From: Hyphococcus sp.
Lineage (GTDB): Bacteria; Pseudomonadota; Alphaproteobacteria; Caulobacterales; Parvularculaceae
DNA length: 33,671 nucleotides
Reading direction: 5' to 3'
NCBI GenBank assembly: GCA_028285645.1
Contig: JANQOV010000025.1
Coordinates: forward strand, 1-33,671
In this document: piece after piece, positions 26,926-33,671 of the stretch
How the letters are laid out: every line of letters starts with the position of its first letter
Numbering within the stretch: position 1 is the first letter of the stretch
Notes under the pieces: generated by a model
What the model was told of the DNA's origin: nothing
Database searches by the model: none
What the model saw: the letters and a program-made list of their open reading frames with translations, nothing else
Translations under genes and position numbers: made by a program

Positions 26926-26977
26926 CAACTGCTTCTTTCTGTGTGTACTTATCTGTTTTCGACCTTAGCTGTGATGG

Positions 26978-27337
26978 TCAGTGCGCCGACCCTGACATGT
27001 GTCTGTGCGCGCAAACGACACTCGTTCGAGAGACAATCTTCAACTCATCCGCGGTGGTTGCTTTAACATCAAACGTTACGGACCGCTCACCCAATTGGGC
27101 GACCGTCAATTTGAATGTGAGCGCATCGTTGAGGTAACAGGCAGCCTTGAAATCCGTTTCCACGGCGACTAGCAGCGCGCCGAGCTGATGATCCTTAAGC
27201 AAGTGTTCAAATCCAAATCCAAGGTGTTCGAACCAGTCTTCAACAACGCCGTTCAGCATCTCGAAATAACGCGGATAAAAGACAATGCCGGCGAAGTCGA
27301 CATCGGCAAAGCGCACTTTTCTCTTGCAGACGAACAT
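26978..27337 (-). CDS. Acyl-CoA thioesterase, 4-hydroxybenzoyl-CoA thioesterase type
   Basis: Hot-dog-fold thioesterase of 119 residues. The active-site segment RFADVDFAGIVFYPRYFEML matches the 4HBT pattern, with Asp14 aligned to the catalytic Asp of Pseudomonas 4-hydroxybenzoyl-CoA thioesterase. It is shorter at the C-terminus than the usual 130-140 residues, ending soon after SRTSVVCAHRH; a small end truncation is possible, though the core fold is intact. It would release CoA from an aromatic or alicyclic thioester, either as a last step or to rescue stalled intermediates. Its ATG is 3 nt after the acyl-CoA dehydrogenase stop, with AGAGGG as ribosome site. Confidence 0.88.
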   Translation of the reverse strand: MFVCKRKVRFADVDFAGIVFYPRYFEMLNGVVEDWFEHLGFGFEHLLKDHQLGALLVAVETDFKAACYLNDALTFKLTVAQLGERSVTFDVKATTADELKIVSRTSVVCAHRHMSGSAH

Positions 27338-27340
27338 CGA

Positions 27341-28525
27341 TCAGACACCCTCTGCCGCGAAACGGCCTAAATGCTCGCGCGCAATGACGATTTTCTGAAC
27401 TTCAGACGCGCCTTCGTAGATCCGCAAGGCGCGAATTTCCCGATAAAGCTCCTCGACCTTTTGTCCCTTGGTGACACCAAGCCCGCCGAACAACTGAACC
27501 GCCTTATCGATGATCTGCTGCGCCTCGTCCGTGGCGAAAAGCTTCGCCATGGCTGCTTCCCGCGTAACGCGGGTTTTCTTAACATCCTTTGTCCAAGCGG
27601 ACCGGTAAACAAGAAGGGCTGCCGCGTCGATATCAAGCGCCATCTCGGCGAGCATGGCTTGAGCAAGCGGCAAGTCGGACAATGCGCCGCCAAACATTTT
27701 TCGCGCCAGTGCGCGATGGCTTGCTTCGTCAAGCGCGCGCCGTGCAAGACCAAGGGCGGCGGCGCCGACGGTTGTTCTGAATATGTCGAGCGTTGAAAGT
27801 GCAATCTTGAAGCCTTCGCCGTCCAAGCCGAGCTGATTGTCTGCTGGAACACGACAGTTTTCAAATTTCAACCGCGCCAGGGGGTGCGGAGCGATGACTT
27901 CAATGCGCTCAGCTATTGCTAAACCGTCCGTGTCCGCATCAACAATAACAGCGCTGACGCCCTTTGAACCTTCGCCTGTGCGGGCGAAGACAGTGTAGAA
28001 ATCGGCAATTCCGCCATTTGATATCCACAGTTTTTCGCCGTCGACAACAATTTCATCGTCTTGGCGCCTTAGCGATGTTGTCATCGCGGCGGCGTCAGAC
28101 CCTGCTTCTTCTTCCGACAAGGCAAACGCCGCGATCTTGTCGCCGCGGGCGACAGCAGGAAGGTAGCGTTGCTTCAACCGGTCATCGCCGAAAATGGTAA
28201 TGGGACCGGATCCCAGCCCCTGCATGGCAAAGGCGAAATCAGCAAGGCCCGAATGGCGTGCAAGCGTTTCGCGAATGATTGACAAGCAGCGAACGTCAAG
28301 ACCTTCAAGCGCGCCGCCATAGGCTGCGGGCACGCAGTATCTTAGCCAACCGCCTTCGCCAAGCGCTTTCACTAGCTTCCGGCAGGTTTTGTCGACATCA
28401 TCATGGGCGTCCGGCGCATCCACAAGGGGCGGCAATTCCGATTGCGCCCATGCATCAATGTCGCTTGCAAGCTGCTTGTGTTGCGGCTCAAGAAATGGCC
28501 AGTCGAGATAGGATTGATCCGCCAT
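27341..28525 (-). CDS. Acyl-CoA dehydrogenase
   Basis: FAD enzyme of 394 residues that oxidises the alpha-beta bond of an acyl-CoA. Family marks include [18 protein letters not shown] (flavin and substrate contact), [40 protein letters not shown] and [20 protein letters not shown], with Glu371 as the catalytic base. In this cluster the likely substrate is the reduced, CoA-bound cyclohexene ring product rather than a fatty acid. The start codon ATG shares one base with the crotonase stop (TAATG). Confidence 0.93.
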   Translation of the reverse strand: MADQSYLDWPFLEPQHKQLASDIDAWAQSELPPLVDAPDAHDDVDKTCRKLVKALGEGGWLRYCVPAAYGGALEGLDVRCLSIIRETLARHSGLADFAFAMQGLGSGPITIFGDDRLKQRYLPAVARGDKIAAFALSEEEAGSDAAAMTTSLRRQDDEIVVDGEKLWISNGGIADFYTVFARTGEGSKGVSAVIVDADTDGLAIAERIEVIAPHPLARLKFENCRVPADNQLGLDGEGFKIALSTLDIFRTTVGAAALGLARRALDEASHRALARKMFGGALSDLPLAQAMLAEMALDIDAAALLVYRSAWTKDVKKTRVTREAAMAKLFATDEAQQIIDKAVQLFGGLGVTKGQKVEELYREIRALRIYEGASEVQKIVIAREHLGRFAAEGV

Positions 28526-29334
28526 TAGTCGCCTTCAAAAACGGGTTTTTCTTTTGCAACAAAAGCATCATAAGCGCGTTTGAAGTCATTCGTCTTCATA
28601 CAGATCGCCTGAGCCTGGGCTTCTGCTTCGATGGCCGAGTCAATGCTCATGTCCCACTCGTAGTTGAGCTGGTTTTTGGTTATGCCATTGGCGAAAGTCG
28701 GTCCGGCGCTCAACTTGGCGGCCATCGCCATGGCGTGTGCGTTGAGTTCGTCGGCGTCTAGGATTGCGTTGAAGTAGCCCCAGGCGAGCCCTTCTTCAGC
28801 GCTGAAACTCCTTCCGAAAAAGAGTAGCTCGCTGGCGCGGCCCTGTCCGATGATGCGGGGCAAGATAGCGCAAGCGCCCATATCGCACCCGGCAAGGCCA
28901 ACGCGGTTGAACAAAAAAGCGGTCTTTGCAGCCGGCGTCGCATAGCGTAGGTCGGATGCCATAGAGATGATGGCGCCGGCGCCGACGCTGACGCCGTCGA
29001 TCGCCGCCACGATAGGCTGCGGGCAGGCGCGCATTGCCTTCACCAGATCGCCCGTCATTCTCGTGAACGATAACAGTTCAGGCATGCCCATTTTTGTAAG
29101 CGGGCCAATGATCTCGTGAACATCGCCGCCAGAGCAAAAATTGCCGCCCTCGCTGCCAAAGACGACGGCTTTTACGGCGGGCGCGTACGTGAGATCGCGA
29201 AAAAGATCGCGCAGTTCTGCATAGGAATCGAATGTAAGTGGGTTCTTTCGGTCGGGGCGGTTAAGGCTCACGCGGGCGACACCGTCCTTGAATGACCAAA
29301 GAAAATGTTTCGGCGAAAAAGTTTCTGGCGTCAC
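28525..29334 (-). CDS. Enoyl-CoA hydratase/isomerase (crotonase) family protein with atypical active site
   Basis: Crotonase-fold enzyme of 269 residues. The CoA and oxyanion-hole segments are present ([53 protein letters not shown]). Aligned by eye with rat mitochondrial hydratase, catalytic Glu144 falls on Ile in GAGAIIS and Glu164 on Arg in FLFNRVG. An Asp occurs in the following [15 protein letters not shown], roughly where isomerase-like crotonases hold their acid. Hydration, isomerisation or ring C-C cleavage on the alicyclic CoA thioester are all possible. It starts with GTG, overlapping the MarR stop (GTGA), and ends on the dehydrogenase start. Confidence 0.9.
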   Translation of the reverse strand: MTPETFSPKHFLWSFKDGVARVSLNRPDRKNPLTFDSYAELRDLFRDLTYAPAVKAVVFGSEGGNFCSGGDVHEIIGPLTKMGMPELLSFTRMTGDLVKAMRACPQPIVAAIDGVSVGAGAIISMASDLRYATPAAKTAFLFNRVGLAGCDMGACAILPRIIGQGRASELLFFGRSFSAEEGLAWGYFNAILDADELNAHAMAMAAKLSAGPTFANGITKNQLNYEWDMSIDSAIEAEAQAQAICMKTNDFKRAYDAFVAKEKPVFEGD

Positions 29335-29795
29335 GCCGCGTTCCTTTCGTTTTTTGCGATTGTGGTCGGCGGACGGATTTGCGAAAGCAACTTCCGCATG
29401 GTTTTCATCTGCGTTTCGGACATGCCTGAAAAGGCGTCGCTCACCCAGTCTTTGTGCTCTTCCGCCATTTTTGCAAAGCGATTGCGGCCCTTCGCGGTAA
29501 GCTTGAAAATCACAACGCGTCCGTCGTCTGGGCTTACTTTGCGCTTGACCAGCCCTTCTTTGGTAAGGCCGGCGATCACTTGCGTTGTGTTGCCGTCAGA
29601 GACTTTCAGCCGTTGGGTCAGCGCGCCGGCGCGCAGACCATCGGCTCCAGCGCGATCAAGCGCAGACATGATATCGAATCGAGAGATTGTGACGCCAAAC
29701 TCATTTCGTAGATTGGCGTCTATCGCCTTCTTGAAAGCACTCGAGACCGTCAGCAAATCAAGCCAGGTGCGCAGGGCCTCTCGTCCATCGTTCAT
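29331..29795 (-). CDS. MarR-family transcriptional regulator
   Basis: Winged-helix regulator of 154 residues. Helices 2-4 run through [20 protein letters not shown] and [20 protein letters not shown], and the wing is the usual [20 protein letters not shown]. It is the second gene of the operon, overlapping its neighbours on both sides by 4 nt (ATGA before, GTGA after), with GGAGGAG as ribosome site. MarR regulators of aromatic CoA pathways often bind the CoA thioester as inducer; by analogy this one would control the operon from the palindrome inside its promoter (30557-30569). Confidence 0.92.
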   Translation of the reverse strand: MNDGREALRTWLDLLTVSSAFKKAIDANLRNEFGVTISRFDIMSALDRAGADGLRAGALTQRLKVSDGNTTQVIAGLTKEGLVKRKVSPDDGRVVIFKLTAKGRNRFAKMAEEHKDWVSDAFSGMSETQMKTMRKLLSQIRPPTTIAKNERNAA

Positions 29796-30529
29796 TGGGC
29801 TGTTTCTCCTCCGTCAATTGCGATTGCTTGCCCGTTGGTTGAAGCAGAAGTTGGGCTTGCCAGCCATAAGACAGCGTCTGCGACTTCTTCTGGTGCAACA
29901 AGACGCTCCATCGGATTTGCGCCGGTAAAAGAACGCACGGCCTCGTCTTCAGAGCAGCCGGTTTTCTTAATGATCGTTTCTACGGCGTCCGTTATCAGCG
30001 GCGTGTCTGTAAAACCCGGACAAACCGCATTGCATGTGACGCCCGTTTTTGCGAGCTCGATCGCGAGCGTTTTAATCCATCCCAAGACGCCGTGTTTCGC
30101 TGCAGCATATGCGCCGCAATAGGCGTACCCTTTTAATGACGCGGTTGATGCGATGGCGATAAAACGGCCCCAACCGCGTTCCACCATCTGCGGCAGGGTT
30201 GCTTGTGCGCAATGATAAACACTTGTCAGATTGACAGCGATCATATCATCCCAAATTTGCTGTGATGTCTTAAGCGCTGGCGTTGTCGTTGCGGCGCCTG
30301 CACAGGCGACCATAATATCTATAGGGGCGCATTCAGCGATAGCCTGTCGGATTGACGCGTCGTCGGTGACGTCCATTTTCACATGGGGCAGTTCAGTCGC
30401 CGCCAGCCGCTCGACACTACGTCCAGCGATGGTGACATCAATCTGGTTTTCAGAAAGGCGGCGTGCAATCGCAAGGCCGATGCCCGAGCCGCCGCCGGTA
30501 ATGAGAGCATGTTTGCGTTTCGCTGTCAT
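29792..30529 (-). CDS. Short-chain dehydrogenase/reductase, probable hydroxyacyl-CoA dehydrogenase step
   Basis: Classical SDR of 245 residues. The cofactor motif is LITGGGSGIGLAIARRL (TGGGSGIG at 11-18) and the downstream VACAGAATTTP. The catalytic residues are Ser in FIAIASTASLKG and Tyr/Lys in GAYAAAKHG. The PGFTDTPLI and C-terminal NGQAIAIDGG are standard. By position it resembles BadH-type 2-hydroxycyclohexanecarboxyl-CoA dehydrogenases and could oxidise the hydroxy-ring intermediate. ATG at 30529 is preferred, with AGAGG about 9 nt upstream; the longer frame to 30577 runs over the promoter. First gene of the seven-gene operon. Confidence 0.9.
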   Translation of the reverse strand: MTAKRKHALITGGGSGIGLAIARRLSENQIDVTIAGRSVERLAATELPHVKMDVTDDASIRQAIAECAPIDIMVACAGAATTTPALKTSQQIWDDMIAVNLTSVYHCAQATLPQMVERGWGRFIAIASTASLKGYAYCGAYAAAKHGVLGWIKTLAIELAKTGVTCNAVCPGFTDTPLITDAVETIIKKTGCSEDEAVRSFTGANPMERLVAPEEVADAVLWLASPTSASTNGQAIAIDGGETAQ

Positions 30530-30549
30530 GCAGAATACCTCTGGACAAT

Positions 30550-30577
30550 AGTTTAGTATTAAAATAATATAAGTCAA
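30550..30577 (-). promoter_or_regulatory. Operon promoter with MarR-type palindrome in the spacer
   Basis: On the minus strand TTGACT (30577-30572) and TAAACT (30555-30550) are spaced by 16 nt. The -10 ends about 20 nt before the SDR ATG at 30529. The spacer holds the perfect inverted repeat TATTA-AAA-TAATA (30557-30569). A repressor bound there would block the polymerase; the operon's own MarR protein is the obvious candidate. Confidence 0.6.
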
Positions 30578-30689
30578 CCGTCACGGTCGCGATTTTGACG
30601 CGATCGGGATGCGAAAGCGGTGGAAAGATAACGATGCGACGCGCATATATATGTGATTATGCTCGAACGCCGATCGGCCGTTATGGAGG

Positions 30690-31136
30690 CGCATTGTCGG
30701 GGGTGCGCGCCGTCTCAACAGCAAGGACGTTTTAGAGGAGCTGGCTGATCTGATGGTCAGGCGCGGTGTTCCCGAACATATCCGATCAGACAATGGTAGT
30801 GAGTTCCGCGCCAAATCCCTCAGGGAATGGCTTGGATGCATCGGCGCAAATACGCTTTACATCGAACCGGGCAGCCCATGGGAAAACGGATACAACGAAA
30901 GCTTCAACGGCCGACTGCGCGATGAATGCCTCAACGGCGAGCTCTTCAATACCCTATTGGCGGCGAAAATCGTCATCGAACATTGGCGTAGACAATACAA
31001 CACAATCCGTCCGCACTCGTCATTGCGCTACAGACCGCCAGCTCCAGAAACGTTTCTACCGGCTGATCTGGCTCCCACGATTTGGAAGCTTCCGCCAGAT
31101 CAGCATTCCATCGAAAGCAATCTCATGGTTACATAA
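30690..31136 (+). pseudogene. IS3-family transposase (OrfB/DDE integrase domain), 5'-truncated remnant
   Basis: The C-terminal part of an rve-type transposase. Similarity begins near [20 protein letters not shown] and includes [10 protein letters not shown] with the second catalytic Asp, the segment [20 protein letters not shown] with the catalytic Glu, and the IS3 signature [20 protein letters not shown]. The first Asp, the HTH and OrfA are missing, and just upstream of about 30705 the reading appears scrambled by small indels. No matching inverted repeats are visible on either side. This is a dead fragment, lying 160 nt upstream of the aromatic operon. Confidence 0.9.
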
Positions 31137-31622
31137 TCCGTGGCTGCGCCATCGGAGTCTCGTCATGTTCGGGAAGCTCTCATCGATTGTCATCTGCTGA
31201 GAACCAAACTCAGCAATCATTCAAGGACGATTTTTTCTAAACGTGTCCCAGCTCTTGTCCCAGGAGGGGCAATCGCCTGTAGGTGCTGCTAAGTTATTGA
31301 AATGGCTCCCCTTCGTGAATGCTTATCGAACTATATGTCGGGCGCCGAACGTCGAATTTCGGGTTATCTTGCAGGAAATCGGTTCTAGTGAAGTCGAAGA
31401 AACAACTTAGGTGCAGTGACCGGCGAGTCGATTGTTGATTGCCGACTCCGACTCGGCAATGTGCAACACTTTACCAAGGGCAAGGCGAAGGTGGGTGAGA
31501 AAACTAGCTCGCATCGAATCGAGATTCACATTCCAGACAGACTTTAAGCACTCATGTCTCGGGCCATGGCGCGGACGCCTGTTGCTGCGCGCATTGTTCG
31601 CAAGCTGCTGTCTAAACCGGGT
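31137..31622. other. Gene-poor region downstream of the IS3 remnant
   Basis: About 485 nt between the transposase remnant and the convergent FAD oxidoreductase. Apart from the small frame at 31243-31410 I see no gene. The DNA looks like junction debris; no inverted terminal repeats or target-site duplication are evident. Confidence 0.5.
31243..31410 (+). CDS. Possible 55-residue protein or fragment
   Basis: A GTG-initiated frame of 55 codons not overlapped by any other gene. The product has a plausible protein-like composition with an amphipathic, aromatic-rich segment (AAKLLKWLPFVNAYRTI) and an acidic end (GSSEVEETT). The ribosome site is weak (only GGA some 15 nt upstream). It may be a genuine small protein or the tail of a gene broken when the neighbouring insertion sequence decayed. 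I do not recognise it. Confidence 0.3.
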   Translation: MSQLLSQEGQSPVGAAKLLKWLPFVNAYRTICRAPNVEFRVILQEIGSSEVEETT

Positions 31623-32966
31623 TCACTTCAGGTGGCCGAATGAATAAAACCGCCCGTTTGGGTCATATTTTGCGGTCAGCGAGGTCAAGCGCGCGAGATT
31701 ATCCGGCTTCAAGAAATTGGTTGCTCGCCGCGCCAGGTTTTCATCCCCCAACTGGGACCCTAAGCCGTGATGCTCCATCGCCCGCAAGTGGTCAGTGGCC
31801 CAGGTTTCATCCGCGGGATTGATTGTTTCGCCCTTGATCGCGCCATAAAGCGCCAGATAGGATTGAGCTTCGAGCGAAAAAGCCATGTCGGGCCTGTCTC
31901 TAGAGATCGGATTCCAGTTCATCCACAGCGCATGCGCTGGCGGTGCGGGCTGACTCTCCGCCATGGCGCGCAGTTTCGGCAGCACCGGATCGATTGGCGA
32001 TTTTAGCCACATATTGTCAGTATGCCATCGTGCTCCTTCAACGAACACGACCTTTTCGGCGCCGCGCATTACCGAGGTGAGCGAGACCGGTATCACCGGC
32101 AGGGTGAGGCTCGCCTTGCGGCGGACAGGACTTTTGTCGATGAAAGAAACCGCGTCTTTCGCCTCCTTCCGGCTATCGGCCAACACCGGACACAGGACCT
32201 CAATGCCGTGGGAGAAGAAGCCGAGAGGCTTGCGATTGATCACCATCTGGAATTCCACGCGCGGCGATACGGTCGGCCCAACCTCATCGGCCCAGCGCAG
32301 GACATCTTCCAGATGCTTTAATTGGAAGACCTGCAATTTAATCCCGGTGAATTTTGGCCGGTCGTGCAGCTTGAGATAAAAACGCACGACAATTCCAAAG
32401 AACCCCGGACCGGATCCCCTCACAGCCCAGAATATGTCGGCGTTCTCGCTTTCGCTGGCATGTACGAGAGAGCCATCGGCCAGCACGACGTCCGCGGCTG
32501 TTACGTTTTGACACGCCAAGCCCATCATCCGGCTGTTCCAGCCGAAACCGCCTTGCAGCAGAAATCCCCCCATGCCCACAGTGTAGGCATGTGCGACGGG
32601 AAAAAAGAGCTTTTGCTTTGCCAGAAGGGCGTCGATATCGCCCGAACGGGCTGCGGGTCCGACGACGGCCGTTTTGCATTCCGCATCGATCTGGATTTCG
32701 TTTAACCGCGACAAATCGATAAGCATTCCGCCATCGCGGATGTGGTTCTGCGCCCAACTATGGCCTCCGGAAACGACCGCGACTTTTAAATCGGAGGCAT
32801 TGGCCCTTTCCACCGCCGCAACGACATCAGAAACGTCATTAGCCTGAACAATGAGTTCTGGACGTACGCCGGGGTCGTCGACGCTGAAACTAGTGTCGAA
32901 GAGCGCCTCATCGAAGCCCGCTTGTCCGCGTTCAATCGTTTTACCTGGACCGGGATTGCTATTCAT
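31623..32966 (-). CDS. FAD-binding oxidoreductase, berberine-bridge-enzyme-like (PCMH-type FAD domain)
   Basis: Flavin oxidase or dehydrogenase of 447 residues. The PCMH FAD domain is seen in RPELIVQANDVSDVVAAVER, VAVVSGGHSWAQNHIRDGG (His69 is the usual site of the covalent 8-alpha-histidyl link), VGMGGFLLQGGFGWNSRMMG and DIFWAVRGSGPGFFGIVVRF. The C-terminus has the berberine-bridge pattern KYDPNGRFYSF. No signal peptide is seen, so it is probably cytoplasmic. AAGG lies about 11 nt upstream of the ATG. The upstream neighbour on the same strand, 60 nt away, is an epimerase-like protein. Members act on sugars, alkaloids or phenolics, so substrate cannot be stated. Confidence 0.9.
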   Translation of the reverse strand: MNSNPGPGKTIERGQAGFDEALFDTSFSVDDPGVRPELIVQANDVSDVVAAVERANASDLKVAVVSGGHSWAQNHIRDGGMLIDLSRLNEIQIDAECKTAVVGPAARSGDIDALLAKQKLFFPVAHAYTVGMGGFLLQGGFGWNSRMMGLACQNVTAADVVLADGSLVHASESENADIFWAVRGSGPGFFGIVVRFYLKLHDRPKFTGIKLQVFQLKHLEDVLRWADEVGPTVSPRVEFQMVINRKPLGFFSHGIEVLCPVLADSRKEAKDAVSFIDKSPVRRKASLTLPVIPVSLTSVMRGAEKVVFVEGARWHTDNMWLKSPIDPVLPKLRAMAESQPAPPAHALWMNWNPISRDRPDMAFSLEAQSYLALYGAIKGETINPADETWATDHLRAMEHHGLGSQLGDENLARRATNFLKPDNLARLTSLTAKYDPNGRFYSFGHLK

Positions 32967-33026
32967 TTCGCGTATGCCTTGTCTTTAGTCTTTCCGGCAG
33001 GATCCCCCGCTGGCTCAAGCTTTCGC

Positions 33027-33671
33027 CTATGCTACGGGCAATCCTTTGGGGCCATCGATATATCCAGCGTTGGCGATATCCGAGAGCAGGTCTGGTTCGA
33101 CGGGCCGCCAGCCCAATATCGACTGGGTGCGCTCGCTGGAGGCGGCGCAATCCATGCCTGCAAACATATGAAATGAAGAGAAATAGTCCTTGGCCTCTTC
33201 TTCGCTGAGGGCGATGGTTGGGACATCCAAAAGCGAGCCAACTGCTTCTGCAATTTTTCTAAAAGGAATGGCTTCCTCTGCGACAGCCTGATACGGGCCG
33301 TCCGGCCGGCCATGCTTCAACGCAAGACTGTAAAGGCGAGCCGCATCAACCCGGTGTACAGCGGGCCAGCGGTTTTCTCGCTCGGCGAAATAAGCTGCGT
33401 TGCCCCTTTTGCGGGCGATATCGATCAGTGTAGGGACGAAAGCGTGATCGCCTTTGCCATGGACTGAAGGCGGCAGGCGAACGGCGGCAGTATTTACGCC
33501 TCGTTGGGCCAGATCGGCCGCGGCCGCCTCTGATTTACGAGGATATCCGCTGGCAAGATCTGGCGCAGGCGTGGCCTCTGTCACAATCGTTCCTGGCGTC
33601 TGCATCGGAATGGTTGATGTGACGACCATAAGTTGGACAGTGCCTTTGAGGACGCCGCCCATTGCCTCGAT
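33027..33671 (-). CDS. NAD(P)-dependent epimerase/extended SDR family protein, N-terminus outside window
   Basis: The C-terminal 214 residues of an extended short-chain dehydrogenase; the frame is open through the right edge, where IEAMGGVLKGTVQLMVVTST already lies in the middle of the fold. The missing part would carry the Gly-rich NAD(P) motif. Visible features include the Ser/Thr strand VVTSTIP, GYPRKSEAAAADLAQRGVN (Tyr and Lys of the YxxxK-like site appear as YPRKSE, so the motif is altered), VRLPPSVHGKGDHAFVP and the substrate loop HRVDAARLYSLAL. Typical full length is about 290-300. It lies upstream of the FAD oxidoreductase on the same strand and may be co-transcribed. Confidence 0.85.
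   Translation of the reverse strand: MEAMGGVLKGTVQLMVVTSTIPMQTPGTIVTEATPAPDLASGYPRKSEAAAADLAQRGVNTAAVRLPPSVHGKGDHAFVPTLIDIARKRGNAAYFAERENRWPAVHRVDAARLYSLALKHGRPDGPYQAVAEEAIPFRKIAEAVGSLLDVPTIALSEEEAKDYFSSFHMFAGMDCAASSERTQSILGWRPVEPDLLSDIANAGYIDGPKGLPVA

Noticed and set aside
26978-27010. Frameshift at the end of the thioesterase gene
   Set aside because: The protein ends a little early and another frame stays open for about 15 codons, but the catalytic core is whole and the extension does not clearly match the family, so I cannot support a frameshift.

Overview
The window looks like chromosomal DNA from an alphaproteobacterium of moderately high GC, perhaps of the Parvularcula/Hyphomonas kind. 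This is inferred from the gene families present (a NodT-type lipoprotein outer-membrane factor, two RND pumps, a short-form homogentisate dioxygenase, a glycine-zipper lipoprotein, CoA-dependent aromatic degradation). The two tRNA genes encode their CCA ends. No marker gene fixes the genus.

Layout. 1-62 is the 3' part of tRNA-Val(TAC), followed by a convergent secreted hypothetical gene. 1055-6614 is a complete tripartite RND efflux operon (lipoprotein adaptor, inner-membrane pump, lipoprotein outer-membrane channel). 6637-8848 (minus) carries trxB and a cysteine-desulfurase-like PLP enzyme. 9017-11623 (plus) carries hmgA, a small Cys-rich secreted protein and a fumarylacetoacetase, preceded by a strong palindrome at the hmgA ribosome binding site. 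A TonB-dependent receptor, an HSL-type esterase and a small membrane protein follow to 14953. Then come a glycine-zipper lipoprotein with its terminator (minus), a CurA-like oxidoreductase, an XRE/MmyB-like regulator divergent from a membrane protein, and tRNA-Asp(GTC).

18445-24156 is a second RND system. A divergent TetR repressor faces an adaptor-pump-DUF2141 operon, with a clear inverted-repeat operator lying over a good promoter. Two very small overlapping reading frames trail the operon.

24135-30529 (minus) is the most interesting block. It is a tightly overlapping seven-gene operon: SDR, MarR, crotonase, acyl-CoA dehydrogenase, hot-dog thioesterase, Rid-family protein and a two-domain flavoprotein of the anthraniloyl-CoA (salicylyl-CoA) monooxygenase/reductase type. 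It looks like the aerobic hybrid-CoA route for 2-aminobenzoate, in which the ring is oxygenated and reduced without a ring-cleaving dioxygenase. The expected CoA ligase is absent from the window, and just upstream of the operon lies a truncated IS3-family transposase. Two operon enzymes lack residues canonical for their families: the Rid protein lacks the catalytic Arg, and the crotonase lacks both catalytic Glu.

The right edge has a BBE-type FAD oxidoreductase and the C-terminal part of an NAD(P)-binding epimerase-like protein that runs off the window. No CRISPR array, prophage, plasmid origin or defence system was seen.
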